Assembly (NCBI GenBank): GCA_020440645.1
Contig: JAGRNR010000015.1
Span: 3,722 to 67,721, forward strand
Reading direction: 5' to 3'
DNA from: JAHEFU01 sp020440645
GTDB taxonomy: Bacteria > 4484-113 > JAFGCY01
Length of the DNA: 64,000 bases
The position numbers and the translations under genes are program-made. This document shows positions 41,269-49,763 of this stretch, piece after piece; within the stretch, counting starts at the first letter, position 1, and each line of letters begins with the position of its first letter. The notes beneath the pieces are model-generated. The model made no database searches and was not told the origin of the DNA. It saw nothing but the letters and a program-made list of their open reading frames with translations.

Positions 41269-43552
41269 CAGCAACATCGATTACTACGAGGCGGACAGCC
41301 TGTTCAACGACATCAGCAACAGGCTGCGTTCGCGCATGCCGCGCTTTGATGAGGACAGGCTGCGCAATGCCTACGAACTGGCCATTTCCGCCCATGACGG
41401 ACAGCTGCGCAAGGACGGCAGCCCCTACATCCTCCACCCGCTGGAAGTGGCCGAGATCTGCATGGACCTCGAGATGGATGCGGACTCGATCATCGCCGCG
41501 ATCCTGCATGACGTGGTGGAGGACACCAGCGTCAGGCTCAACCAGATCCGCCAGCTGTTCGGCAATGACGTTGCCAACATGGTGGACAGCCTGACGAAGA
41601 TCAAGAAGATCGACTTCTTCGCGCGCTTCACCGGCCGCAACAAGGCCTCCAACCAGGCGCGCAACCTTCAGAAGCTGTTCGTCGCGATGACGAACGACTA
41701 CCGGGTGATCGTGATCAAGATCGCGGACCGCCTGCACAACATGAAGACACTCGGCTCGATGCCGGACCACAAGCGGATCCGCATCAGCCGTGAGACGCTC
41801 GAGTTCTACATCCCGATCGCCCGGCGGCTCGGACTGGGAACGGTCACGAGTGAGCTTGAGGACCTGGTGTTCCAGTACCTCTACCCGGAGGAGTACGCCA
41901 CGCTCAAGAAGCAGGTCAGCACCTATTTCCACGAGCATGAGCAGAAGATCCAGGAGATGGTGAACACCACGCGCTCGCTGCTGGAGAAGAACGGGATCAA
42001 GGTTGCCAGCATCTACGGGCGCTCCAAGCACCTGTGGAGCATCCACCAGAAGATGGAGGTGCAGGGCGTCGGGATCGATGGTATCTACGACCTGCTGGCG
42101 ATCCGCATCGTGATCGCGGGTGTCGAGCTGGACTGCTACCGCGTGCTGGGGCTGGTGCACAGCCGCTGGCAGCCAATCTTCGAGCGCTTCCGCGACTTCG
42201 TTGCCAGCCCGAAGGAGAATGGCTACCAGACCCTGCACACGACGGTGATCGGGCCCGGCGGCAGCTGGGTGGAATGCCAGATCCGTACCGAAAACATGGA
42301 CTATGAATCCCGCCAGGGCATTGCTGCGCACTGGAGCTACAAGGAGAAGCCGCAGCTAGCCCGCATCGTGAAGGACGAGAGCTGGCTGGAGTTCATCCGT
42401 GAGCTGTCCGAGGATGATGTCAACTCCGAGGAATTCGTGGCCCGCACCCGCGAGTCGCTGCATGGCGACCAGGTGCTGGTGCTCTCACCACGCGGTGAGG
42501 TTGTCAACCTGCCGGCTGGCGCGACCCCGGTGGACTTCGCCTACTACATCCACACGAACCTCGGCCACAGCATCCGCGGAGCCAAGGTGAACGGCAACCA
42601 TGTGCCGCTGAACTACGAGCTGCGCAATGGCGACGTGGTGGAGGTGATCAAGGCCCGCGAGGACAATGCCGCGCCGCGGCCCGAGTTCCTGATGATGGTG
42701 AAGTCCCCGAAGAGCATGCTGAAGATCCGCAAGTACTTCAAGGCGGCCAGCCGCGACGAACGGATCAATGCCGGCCGTACCCTGCTGCGCCAGCTGATCA
42801 CGGGGCAGGGGCTATATCCGCTGAACCTGATGGCCAACGACAAGCTGGCCCTGCTGCTGAAGACGATGAAGGTGCGCAGCATCGACGAGATGTACCAGAA
42901 GATTGCGATCGGCGAATTCGACACCTCAACGATCATCGCCGAGCTGAAGAAGATCCACAAGTTGCGCGTCGAGCAGGGGCCGAAACAGAAGAGCGGCGAG
43001 CCCGAGCGGCAGACCCGCAAGGTCAGCCTGCTCAGCGGCGTCGGCTACGAACTCGGCCTGCAGCTGACCGGCGGGCAGCTGATGCGCAACCGCGCCGAGA
43101 TCCGTTCCTGCTGCACGCCTGTGCCGGGGGACAAGCTGTACGGTGTGCACAACCGCTCCGACCGCATCGTGTATGTACACCGGCTGGACTGTCCGAAGCT
43201 GCAGCAGGACCTGCGTGACGGCTCACTGGTTGAGGTTGAGTGGTCCAGCCAGGTCGAGGACAAGCGCTACCCGGCGAGGATCCGCGTACATTCGCTCAAC
43301 CGCGTCGGCCTGCTGTTCGAGGTGCTGCGCTTCCTCAGTGAGAACCGCATCAACCTCGGTGGAGCTGAGTTCAGTTCATCTCCGTCGGCCTTCGCCGCCG
43401 ATGAAATGGCAACCTTCGACCTTACGGTGGAGGTAGCGGACGTGCATGAGCTGAAGCAGGTGATGGAAGTGATCATGAAGATCGAGGACGTCTACGGGGT
43501 GGACCGTGCGCTGCCCGAGGAACCTGCCAGCGAACCGGAGAAGGGTGCGTGA
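41249..43552 (+). CDS. rel: Bifunctional (p)ppGpp synthetase/hydrolase (Rel/SpoT family)
   Basis: Stringent-response enzyme. In 767 residues the hydrolase domain is intact (ILHPLEVAEI, ILHDVVEDT, ADRLHNMKTLG). The synthetase domain has YGRSKHLWSIHQKMEVQ and FRDFVASPKENGYQTLHTTV; the RFRD sequence there resembles the RXKD type found in bifunctional enzymes. The TGS domain (GEVVNLPAGATPVDFAYYIH) and a C-terminal ACT domain follow. Its stop overlaps the dtd start by 4 bases. Confidence 0.96.
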   Translation: MAPRSVSSNIDYYEADSLFNDISNRLRSRMPRFDEDRLRNAYELAISAHDGQLRKDGSPYILHPLEVAEICMDLEMDADSIIAAILHDVVEDTSVRLNQIRQLFGNDVANMVDSLTKIKKIDFFARFTGRNKASNQARNLQKLFVAMTNDYRVIVIKIADRLHNMKTLGSMPDHKRIRISRETLEFYIPIARRLGLGTVTSELEDLVFQYLYPEEYATLKKQVSTYFHEHEQKIQEMVNTTRSLLEKNGIKVASIYGRSKHLWSIHQKMEVQGVGIDGIYDLLAIRIVIAGVELDCYRVLGLVHSRWQPIFERFRDFVASPKENGYQTLHTTVIGPGGSWVECQIRTENMDYESRQGIAAHWSYKEKPQLARIVKDESWLEFIRELSEDDVNSEEFVARTRESLHGDQVLVLSPRGEVVNLPAGATPVDFAYYIHTNLGHSIRGAKVNGNHVPLNYELRNGDVVEVIKAREDNAAPRPEFLMMVKSPKSMLKIRKYFKAASRDERINAGRTLLRQLITGQGLYPLNLMANDKLALLLKTMKVRSIDEMYQKIAIGEFDTSTIIAELKKIHKLRVEQGPKQKSGEPERQTRKVSLLSGVGYELGLQLTGGQLMRNRAEIRSCCTPVPGDKLYGVHNRSDRIVYVHRLDCPKLQQDLRDGSLVEVEWSSQVEDKRYPARIRVHSLNRVGLLFEVLRFLSENRINLGGAEFSSSPSAFAADEMATFDLTVEVADVHELKQVMEVIMKIEDVYGVDRALPEEPASEPEKGA

Positions 43553-44001
43553 GGGCAGTGATCCAGCGTGTCAGCCGGGCCAGGGTGACAGTCGACGGCC
43601 GGGTGACGGGTGAAATCGGGCAGGGCCTTCTGGTGCTGCTGGCAGCGCTCAAGGGAGATACCGAGGTCGAGCTGGAATTCATGGCGCGCAAGGTAAGCGG
43701 CATGCGCATCTTCACTGATGGCGATGGAAAGATGAACCTGGATGTGAGCGCGGTTGGCGGCAGCGTGCTCGTGGTTTCGCAGTTCACCCTGGCTGCCCCG
43801 ACGGCTTCCGGCAACCGGCCGTCATTCTCCTCTGCAATGCCGCCGGACGAGGCACAGGAAATGGTGGAGCGCTTCAAGCGGCGGCTTGAAACTGACTACG
43901 GGCTGAGTGTTGCCAGCGGTGAGTTCGGTGCGAAGATGGATGTGGAACTTGTCAACGACGGGCCGGTGACGATCATCGTCGACACGGCCAACAAGGCCTG
44001 A
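43549..44001 (+). CDS. dtd: D-aminoacyl-tRNA deacylase
   Basis: Clears D-amino acids from mischarged tRNA. The 150 residues start at a GTG overlapping the rel stop (GTGA) and read RAVIQRVSRARVTVDG. Active-site motifs are VSQFTLAA and NDGPVTII, the latter close to the usual NGPVT. The rel-dtd pairing is common. It ends directly against the stop codon of the convergent lipoprotein gene, with no base between. Confidence 0.95.
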   Translation: MRAVIQRVSRARVTVDGRVTGEIGQGLLVLLAALKGDTEVELEFMARKVSGMRIFTDGDGKMNLDVSAVGGSVLVVSQFTLAAPTASGNRPSFSSAMPPDEAQEMVERFKRRLETDYGLSVASGEFGAKMDVELVNDGPVTIIVDTANKA

Positions 44002-44694
44002 CTACTCGCCCTCGGCAGCGGCGGGCATGCTGCGCAGCCTGGCGCTCCAGTCCCGTGTCTGCTGGAAGATGATCGCGCCGTCGGCAACATGCTGGGCGGT
44101 GATGTCAACATCCTGGCCCTCGCGGTCGATCAGAACACTGATGATGTAGTCAACCTGCAGCTGCTCACCGAGTTGCATCGCCGTGGCCTGGCTGAGTGCG
44201 GCGCTGTCAATCGTGATCACCTCAGCGCGGGCCAGGTCGAGGTGCTCGCTGGCGGGCTGGACCACGTCAATCAGGCTGTTGCGCACGAAGCGGGCGTTGA
44301 TCCCCTGGCGCACCTGGCGCTCGCGGCGCAGGGCGTCCTGCTTCCTCGTCGCGGCAGCCGGATCTTCATCTGCGGCTGCGTCCGCCTGCCCATCGCCAAA
44401 CAGGGACTGGTCGACAACGGATACCACGGCTACGCGCACGCGCTGGCGGAGCTCGGTGGGGGATTCGTGGGCCGGATCATGGCTGGCGTTGCTGACGGCA
44501 AGCTGGTCATCAGCAGCCTCAGTGGCTGATTCATCGCTGACACCGGCATCCTCGAGGATGGCAATCTGCATCGCCGACAGCTGGTCCGCAACCTCGATGT
44601 TGCGGTTGTCAGCGAGGCTGCCGAGCTTGTCACACGCAGCAAGCAGCAGTGCGATGGTCAGCAGGCAGGCGGTAACTGTGAGGCGGGAAAGCAT
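44002..44694 (-). CDS. Lipoprotein resembling LpoB/CsgG-type outer-membrane activators
   Basis: 230 residues with signal peptide and lipobox LLAAC (Cys near 21). A low-complexity acidic linker runs to about residue 115. The rest (INARFVRNSLIDVVQPASEH then QLGEQLQVDYIISVLIDREG and HVADGAIIFQQTRDW) has the pattern of LpoB or CsgG-like domains: a helix with two or more anchoring residues, a GxxLxVDYxLxG-type strand and a final tryptophan segment. The match is by eye and weak. It is transcribed with the upstream TPR gene (11-base gap). Confidence 0.5.
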   Translation of the reverse strand: MLSRLTVTACLLTIALLLAACDKLGSLADNRNIEVADQLSAMQIAILEDAGVSDESATEAADDQLAVSNASHDPAHESPTELRQRVRVAVVSVVDQSLFGDGQADAAADEDPAAATRKQDALRRERQVRQGINARFVRNSLIDVVQPASEHLDLARAEVITIDSAALSQATAMQLGEQLQVDYIISVLIDREGQDVDITAQHVADGAIIFQQTRDWSARLRSMPAAAEGE

Positions 44695-44705
44695 CCGGAC
44701 ATTGG

Positions 44706-45488
44706 TCAGTCCTCGTAGAAGCAGATGGACTTGCAGCTGAAGCAGTAGGGCGCATCGGCGGGCAGCGCTGTGCCGCAGTTGCTGCAGCTCATCGCCACGC
44801 CGGTCAGTTGCAGGGTCACACTGGCCACGAAGGTTTCTTCCTCCTCGTCAGACATGCCAGTGTTATCGTCATCTGCGAACTCTTCTTCAGCCTCATCCTC
44901 GAAATCATCATCATCGCTGCTGAAATCCATCGACAATTCAACCTCGTCCTCGTCCATCTCGAAGCCCTCGGGCAGCTCCTCCGGATCAGAGTCGTCATCC
45001 ATCTCAAGCTGGATGTCATCGATGTCATCATCTGTGGTATTGATGGTCTTCGTACCGCTGCGGCGGTCGCCGAGCTGGCGGTTCACCTCGTCGAGTTCCT
45101 CGCGGGCCTCATCGAGGCGCTCCTCGTCGCTCTCCAGCTCCATGTAGCGGCTCAGCATCAGGCGGGCCAGCTCGAAGTCCTCCATGCTGGTGAGGAACTC
45201 CGCGGCGTACCAGAGTGCATCGAGGTTCTCCGGATCGGCAGCCAGTGCCAGCATGTAGCTGCGCCAGGCCTCCTTGGCGAACTCAAGGTTGGAGAAGCAG
45301 ACCCCGAGCATGTTCCAGCCGTTGGGGTCGGCACCATCGAGGATGGTTATCTTGTGGAAGCATTCAAGCGCCAGCTTGTAGTCCTCATTATCGAGTGCCT
45401 CATTGCCCTTTTCCTCGAGGCGCTCCTTGGCCGCCTGTTCCTCAGCCTTGAGTTCCCGGCGGGCGATAACTCCGGATGCGTTGCTCAT
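44706..45488 (-). CDS. TPR protein with acidic linker and C-terminal zinc ribbon, function unknown
   Basis: 260 residues in three parts. Residues about 10-125 form tetratricopeptide-like helices (EKGNEALDNEDYKLALECFH, AWRSYMLALAADPENLDAL). Residues about 150-220 are mostly Asp and Glu. The last 35 residues carry CSNCG and CFSCK, a CxxC-CxxC zinc ribbon ending in CFYED. GGAGGA precedes the ATG and TACAAT lies near 45522. It is divergent from dnaA. I know no family with this exact order; a protein-protein adaptor role is a guess. Confidence 0.6.
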   Translation of the reverse strand: MSNASGVIARRELKAEEQAAKERLEEKGNEALDNEDYKLALECFHKITILDGADPNGWNMLGVCFSNLEFAKEAWRSYMLALAADPENLDALWYAAEFLTSMEDFELARLMLSRYMELESDEERLDEAREELDEVNRQLGDRRSGTKTINTTDDDIDDIQLEMDDDSDPEELPEGFEMDEDEVELSMDFSSDDDDFEDEAEEEFADDDNTGMSDEEEETFVASVTLQLTGVAMSCSNCGTALPADAPYCFSCKSICFYED

Positions 45489-46012
45489 CTTCTGTCTTCC
45501 TCCGCAAGCAGATAGCAGAATTGTATTACATCGGCTCCGCTGACGCAGCCTGTAAGCAATACCTGCCGCAGGACTGAGTCATTTAAATGACGACCAGGCA
45601 GGGCAGTCGGTTCCCTTTCCATCCCATCATTTCATTCCAATTTGAGCATATTGCGGTCTGTGAATCAGGGCTGTGAAAAGGCGGTGTCAGCCGGATGAAG
45701 ATTGCCCGGAAAAAACGGCCCGAAATTTCGGTCCGCTGGTCATTTTAGGCTTGCCAGCGTATGATACGTCTGTTATTCTAGGTTCCCTTGAAGGCAATGG
45801 TGCACTGTACTCATGGTGCATCAGGGGTATCACCGTTGACAGATTCCGGATCGTCAGATTTCTCCGAGGGCGGAGTTATCAACTTATGCACGAACCGCGT
45901 ATCTGTGGCGGGGATAAGTTACGTGTGGACGGGTTGAAGTGGAAGAGTGTTGACAACTTTTCTCGTACTGTCCACCTATCAACGAGGAATATTACGAGGA
46001 GGCGGAGCGTCG
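45489..46012. other. Non-coding dnaA upstream region, possible replication origin
   Basis: 524 bases without a convincing gene. Perfect palindromes include GTCATTTAAATGAC at 45578-45591 and CCGAAATTTCGG at 45720-45731. DnaA-box-like nonamers lie close together: TTATGCACG at 45884-45892 (one mismatch to TTATNCACA), TTATCAACT at 45876-45884 and, on the minus strand, TTATCCCCG at 45909-45917. TTGACA occurs at 45836 and 45949 without matching -10 boxes at normal spacing. This density is suggestive of an origin or of dnaA autoregulation, but too weak to claim oriC. Confidence 0.35.
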
Positions 46013-47434
46013 GTGGGTCTGGACCTGCCGTTTCAATGTATGCAGACCCACAGTGCAACAGATCTTCTCGAGATCATCAAGCAGCAACTCTGTGAGCAGA
46101 CGAATCGCCCCAAGTACGAACTGCTGATCCGGCCCCTGACAGCCGTATCCTATGACGACAACGTACTGGTGGTATCCGCTGCCAACGAGATGAACTGCAA
46201 GTGGGTCAGGGAGCAGTTCGGTGAGATCATCGTTGAACTCACTGAACTGATCACCGGCAGCCGCGCCAGCCTTGAAGTGATCCCGGCCAGGGCCGGGGAA
46301 GACGCCCCCGCCATCCCACAATTCAGTGATGACGGCCTGCCGGCCGCCAAGCAGGACAACGCCAGCCCGGTCGAGGAACTTGAATTCCGATCGCGCAGCC
46401 AGGCTGCCAAGCCACTGCTCAACCCGCACTACACCTTCTCCGAGTTCGTCGTAGGTGCCAACAACCAGTTCTGCTACAGCGCCTGCTGGCAGGTGGCCCA
46501 GCGCCCCGGCCAGAGCTACAACCCGATGTTCATCTACGGTGGGGTCGGGCTGGGCAAGACCCACCTGATGCACGCCATTGGACACGAGGTCTGGAACAAC
46601 AAGCGTGCGGACAATGTGGTGTATGTCACCAGCGAGAAGTTCACCAACGACTTCATTGAGCATGTGCGTACCGGCAAGCGGATGTCTGAGTTCCACCGCC
46701 GTTACCGCCAGGCTGATGTGCTGCTGATTGACGACATCCAGTTCCTGAGCGGCAAGTCCGAGACCCAGAGCGAGTTCTTCCACACCTTCATGGAGCTCGT
46801 GGAGGCCGGCAAGCAGATCATCATCAGTTCTGACCGTCCGCCGCGGACCCTCAAGGGCATCGAGGAACGACTTATCTCGCGCTTCGGCATGGGCCTGGTG
46901 GCGGACATCGCTGACCCGAGCCTGGAAACCCGGGTGGCCATCCTGCGCCAGAAGGCACGCCAGGAGAAGGTCAACCTGCCGGATGAGGTCTGCTACTTCA
47001 TCGCCGACCGTGTGACGAGCAATGTGCGTGAACTGGAAGGTGCGCTGACCCGCCTGCTGGCCTTCAGTGACTTCTCCAGCAGCCCGCCGACGATTGAGTT
47101 CGCGGCCCGCGTGCTGGCGGACATCCTCGACACCAGCGGCATCCGCCGGGAAGTCAGCATGCGGCAGATCATCAATGCCGTCTGCGAGTACTTCAACATC
47201 AGCGACAGCCTGCTGCTCAGCAGCAACCGTTCCAAGCGCGTGGCCCAGGCCAGGATGATCGCGATGTACTTCGCGCGTGAGTTCACCAACCTGACGCTCA
47301 GCCAGATCGGCACGGAGCTCGGCAACCGCGACCACAGTACGGTGTCCCACGGAGCGAGCAAGATCACCGCGGAAATCGTTGAGGATCCCTACATCGAGCA
47401 GGCGATCAGCCAGATCAGCCGGATGCTCAAGTAG
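46013..47434 (+). CDS. dnaA: Chromosomal replication initiator DnaA
   Basis: Binds origin boxes and melts the origin with ATP. From the GTG at 46013 (AGGAGG ten bases upstream) it has 473 residues; an ATG at 46040 is the alternative. Domain I is residues about 10-90. The AAA+ domain has NPHYTFSEFVVGANNQF, Walker A GGVGLGKTH from 176, Walker B LLIDDIQFL near 238 and the arginine-finger region SRFGMGLVADI. Domain IV ends with the signature GNRDHSTVSHG near 438. dnaN does not follow, unlike in many genomes; the next gene is a diguanylate cyclase. Confidence 0.97.
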   Translation: MGLDLPFQCMQTHSATDLLEIIKQQLCEQTNRPKYELLIRPLTAVSYDDNVLVVSAANEMNCKWVREQFGEIIVELTELITGSRASLEVIPARAGEDAPAIPQFSDDGLPAAKQDNASPVEELEFRSRSQAAKPLLNPHYTFSEFVVGANNQFCYSACWQVAQRPGQSYNPMFIYGGVGLGKTHLMHAIGHEVWNNKRADNVVYVTSEKFTNDFIEHVRTGKRMSEFHRRYRQADVLLIDDIQFLSGKSETQSEFFHTFMELVEAGKQIIISSDRPPRTLKGIEERLISRFGMGLVADIADPSLETRVAILRQKARQEKVNLPDEVCYFIADRVTSNVRELEGALTRLLAFSDFSSSPPTIEFAARVLADILDTSGIRREVSMRQIINAVCEYFNISDSLLLSSNRSKRVAQARMIAMYFAREFTNLTLSQIGTELGNRDHSTVSHGASKITAEIVEDPYIEQAISQISRMLK

Positions 47435-47462
47435 CCGGGCCGCTGCCCCGAATAAGCTCCAT

Positions 47463-47477
47463 CCTGATATAATCAGG
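47463..47477. promoter_or_regulatory. Inverted repeat overlapping the -10 box of the diguanylate cyclase gene
   Basis: CCTGAT, ATA, ATCAGG form a perfect 6-bp inverted repeat over 15 bases. The TATAAT -10 box (47468-47473) with its TGA extension lies inside it. A repressor bound here would block the promoter. The arrangement could also be chance, since TATAAT is partly self-complementary. Confidence 0.4.
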
Positions 47478-47482
47478 CCAAG

Positions 47483-49234
47483 TTGAACCAGAAGGTCTAT
47501 AACCTCCCGTCACGGTTCTGGCCATACCTCGTGGCTGCGAAACTGATCGGATTCACCTCCAGTTACGCCTTCGTGTGGATGCTGCATTTCGGGGACGCAA
47601 CCACCTATGGCAGTGCCGGACTGTTCTGGGCCAGCCTGTTCGTGATGGCGGCGATCAACATCTGCCTGTTCCGCTTCACCGTCCCGACCCCTGAGAACCA
47701 CGAGAGACTGTTCCTGATCAGCCTGGCGGTGGACATCGTGACCGCCAGCTACCTCTTCCTGCCACAGCCGCAGATGATCCTGATCTACCTGATCGCGCTG
47801 ATGGTGATCAACAGCTTCTACAACTTCGTGCTGCCGCGCAGCACCGGCACCCTGCTGACCGGGCTGAGCATCCTGATTTACGGCTTCAGCATCATGCTGG
47901 CGCGGGTGAACGGCGACCTGGACATCTTCCGCACGAACCTCGAGGCCGGAGCCTACTGCCTGATCGGGCTCGGCGCGATGGCCACTTCCACGCTGCTGGT
48001 TCGCAAGATCAAGCGCAACATCGATGAGATCTACCAGGTCAGCGAGGACCTCGTCAGCGACCTGAGCCTGCAGGCGATCAATGCTGACCTCGCAGTGGAA
48101 TCGCTGGTGGAGCGTAACCGCGAGGTGCAGACCCTGCTGCAGATCCTGGAAAACATCATCTCGGTGCTGGACTGGGAAGAGCTGTTTGGCAAGATCGTGG
48201 AGGCCCTGCGCAACCGCTTCGACTTCGACAAGTTCAGCATCTACATCTACAACCAGGATGAACAGCGCCTGGAGCTGAAGGTGGAAAGCGGGGACGAGGC
48301 CGCCACCGGCGTGGCGCGCAGCGTCAAGCTGGACCAGGGCGTGGTCGGCTGGAGCTTCACCAACCGTGAGGGCGTACTGATTGACGACGTGCTGGAGGAC
48401 AAGCGCTGGGAAAGCTTCAACCAGCGCGGCAAGAAGATCCGCTCACTGGCCTGCATGCCGCTGATGTTCCGCCAGGAAGCGCTCGGTGTGCTCTGCCTCG
48501 ACAGCCACCGCATCAAGAGCTTCGACGCCGATGCCTTCGCCTTCCTGCAGAGCATCGCGCCGCTGATCTCGATTGCGGTCTCCAACAGCCTGAACTACAC
48601 CACGGTCAAGACCGAGAGCCATACTGACAACCTGACCCAGCTGAACAACCACGGTGGCTTCATGGAGAAGTTCATCCCGATGCTCAATGAGGCCTACTGC
48701 AAGGACATCCCGCTGGGCCTGATCTACATGGACATCGACCATTTCAAGAGCATCAACGACACCTACGGCCACCTCGTCGGCAACCTGGTGATCCAGGAGC
48801 TGTCGCAGATCCTGAAGACATTCTTCCGCGGCACGGACCTCGTCGGCCGCTGGGGCGGGGAGGAGTTCGCGGTGGTGCTGAAGGGCACGCCGCCGGAGAT
48901 CGCCCCGCGCATCGCCGAGCAGCTCCGCCGCAAGGTGGAGGCACACCAGTTCCCGATCAGCCTGCAGCGCGACGCCTTCAAGCAGGTGACGATCAGCATC
49001 GGGCTGGCCACCACAGCGGATACGAACCTGAAACCGGAAGTCTCGCGCGGATCACGCAGCACCGGCGAAGGGGACGTGTTCCTAAAGAACGTGGAGGAGA
49101 TCTCCGCGCTGTTCGTGGACAATGCCGACCACGCGCTCTACACTGCGAAGAACTCGGGCCGCAACCAGGTGATGCTCTCGAAGTTTTTTCCCATCCCGCA
49201 GAATGAATCCCGGACAATAGAGATCCGCAGCTGA
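47483..49234 (+). CDS. Membrane-bound GAF-GGDEF diguanylate cyclase
   Basis: Makes cyclic di-GMP. Of 583 residues, about 12-175 form six hydrophobic segments. A coiled coil near 185-225 links to a GAF domain (about 230-380, with FDKFSIYIYNQDEQ and LACMPLMFRQEALGVLCLDS). The GGDEF domain (about 395-570) has the active loop WGGEEF and the inhibitory site RGTD five residues before it, plus DIDHFKSINDTYGH. Start: TTG at 47483, only 9 bases after TATAAT, so the transcript is nearly leaderless. The GAF ligand is unknown. Confidence 0.93.
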   Translation: MNQKVYNLPSRFWPYLVAAKLIGFTSSYAFVWMLHFGDATTYGSAGLFWASLFVMAAINICLFRFTVPTPENHERLFLISLAVDIVTASYLFLPQPQMILIYLIALMVINSFYNFVLPRSTGTLLTGLSILIYGFSIMLARVNGDLDIFRTNLEAGAYCLIGLGAMATSTLLVRKIKRNIDEIYQVSEDLVSDLSLQAINADLAVESLVERNREVQTLLQILENIISVLDWEELFGKIVEALRNRFDFDKFSIYIYNQDEQRLELKVESGDEAATGVARSVKLDQGVVGWSFTNREGVLIDDVLEDKRWESFNQRGKKIRSLACMPLMFRQEALGVLCLDSHRIKSFDADAFAFLQSIAPLISIAVSNSLNYTTVKTESHTDNLTQLNNHGGFMEKFIPMLNEAYCKDIPLGLIYMDIDHFKSINDTYGHLVGNLVIQELSQILKTFFRGTDLVGRWGGEEFAVVLKGTPPEIAPRIAEQLRRKVEAHQFPISLQRDAFKQVTISIGLATTADTNLKPEVSRGSRSTGEGDVFLKNVEEISALFVDNADHALYTAKNSGRNQVMLSKFFPIPQNESRTIEIRS

Positions 49235-49241
49235 TCCAGCC

Positions 49242-49269
49242 TTGCCCCGGACGCCGATTCGCATATAAT
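49242..49269 (+). promoter_or_regulatory. Promoter upstream of the cupin-plsC-dap cluster
   Basis: TTGCCC at 49242-49247, a 16-base spacer and a perfect TATAAT at 49264-49269. The predicted start near 49276 gives a leader of about 75 bases before the cupin gene. Confidence 0.6.
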
Positions 49270-49310
49270 TAGGGTGGAGGCTGACACTTGTAGGCAGAGC
49301 TAAGCTTCCC

Positions 49311-49331
49311 GCCCACCTCCGGTGGGCATTT
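49311..49331 (+). terminator. Terminator-like hairpin in the cupin leader
   Basis: GCCCACC and GGTGGGC form a perfect 7-bp stem with loop TCC, followed by ATTTT. It lies between the promoter and the cupin ATG at 49351. It could be an attenuator, or could end a short RNA of about 55 bases starting near 49276. Confidence 0.55.
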
Positions 49332-49350
49332 TCATCTTCAGGAGATTGAC

Positions 49351-49761
49351 ATGGACAGCACCCCGCAGCGTTACAGCCTGCCGATCCGGCTGGATGAGGA
49401 TGTCAAGATCGTGCCCAAGGGCTGGGGCGAGGAGCGCTGGCTGCACAATGACGAGATGTACTGCGGCAAGCTGCTGATCGTGCTCAAGGACAAGAACTGC
49501 TCGCTGCATTACCACAAGCTCAAGACCGAGACCTTCTACATCGCCAAGGGGCACCTGCGCATGGAGATGTGCGACCTCGAGCATGCGCAGCAGGAGCCGC
49601 CGCAGATCCAGGAGGTGTTCGACATGAAGGAGGGCGACTGCATCCTTCTCACGCCGGGCATGGTGCACCGCTTCACAGGCATCGCGGACGAGACCCACAT
49701 CATGGAGTTCTCAACGCAGCACTTCGACGAGGACAGCTACCGCATCGTCAAGGGGAGCTGA
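49351..49761 (+). CDS. Single-domain cupin protein
   Basis: 136 residues with one cupin barrel. The first motif is SLHYHKLKTETFYIAKGHLR, the second LLTPGMVHRFTGIAD, with His and Glu in metal-binding positions. The pattern GWGEERWLHNDEMYCGKLL recalls the C-terminal domain of type II mannose-6-phosphate isomerases/GDP-mannose pyrophosphorylases. The activity is not determinable. AGGAG precedes the ATG. plsC follows after 2 bases. Confidence 0.75.
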   Translation: MDSTPQRYSLPIRLDEDVKIVPKGWGEERWLHNDEMYCGKLLIVLKDKNCSLHYHKLKTETFYIAKGHLRMEMCDLEHAQQEPPQIQEVFDMKEGDCILLTPGMVHRFTGIADETHIMEFSTQHFDEDSYRIVKGS

Positions 49762-49763
49762 GC

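Noticed and set aside
45673..46095. 140-codon plus-strand frame overlapping the dnaA start
   Set aside because: No recognisable motif or ribosome-binding site, and it would overlap DnaA in another frame; the region is better read as non-coding.
49276..49350. Lysine or other known riboswitch before the dap cluster
   Set aside because: The leader is only about 75 bases and has a single simple hairpin; no known riboswitch core was recognised.
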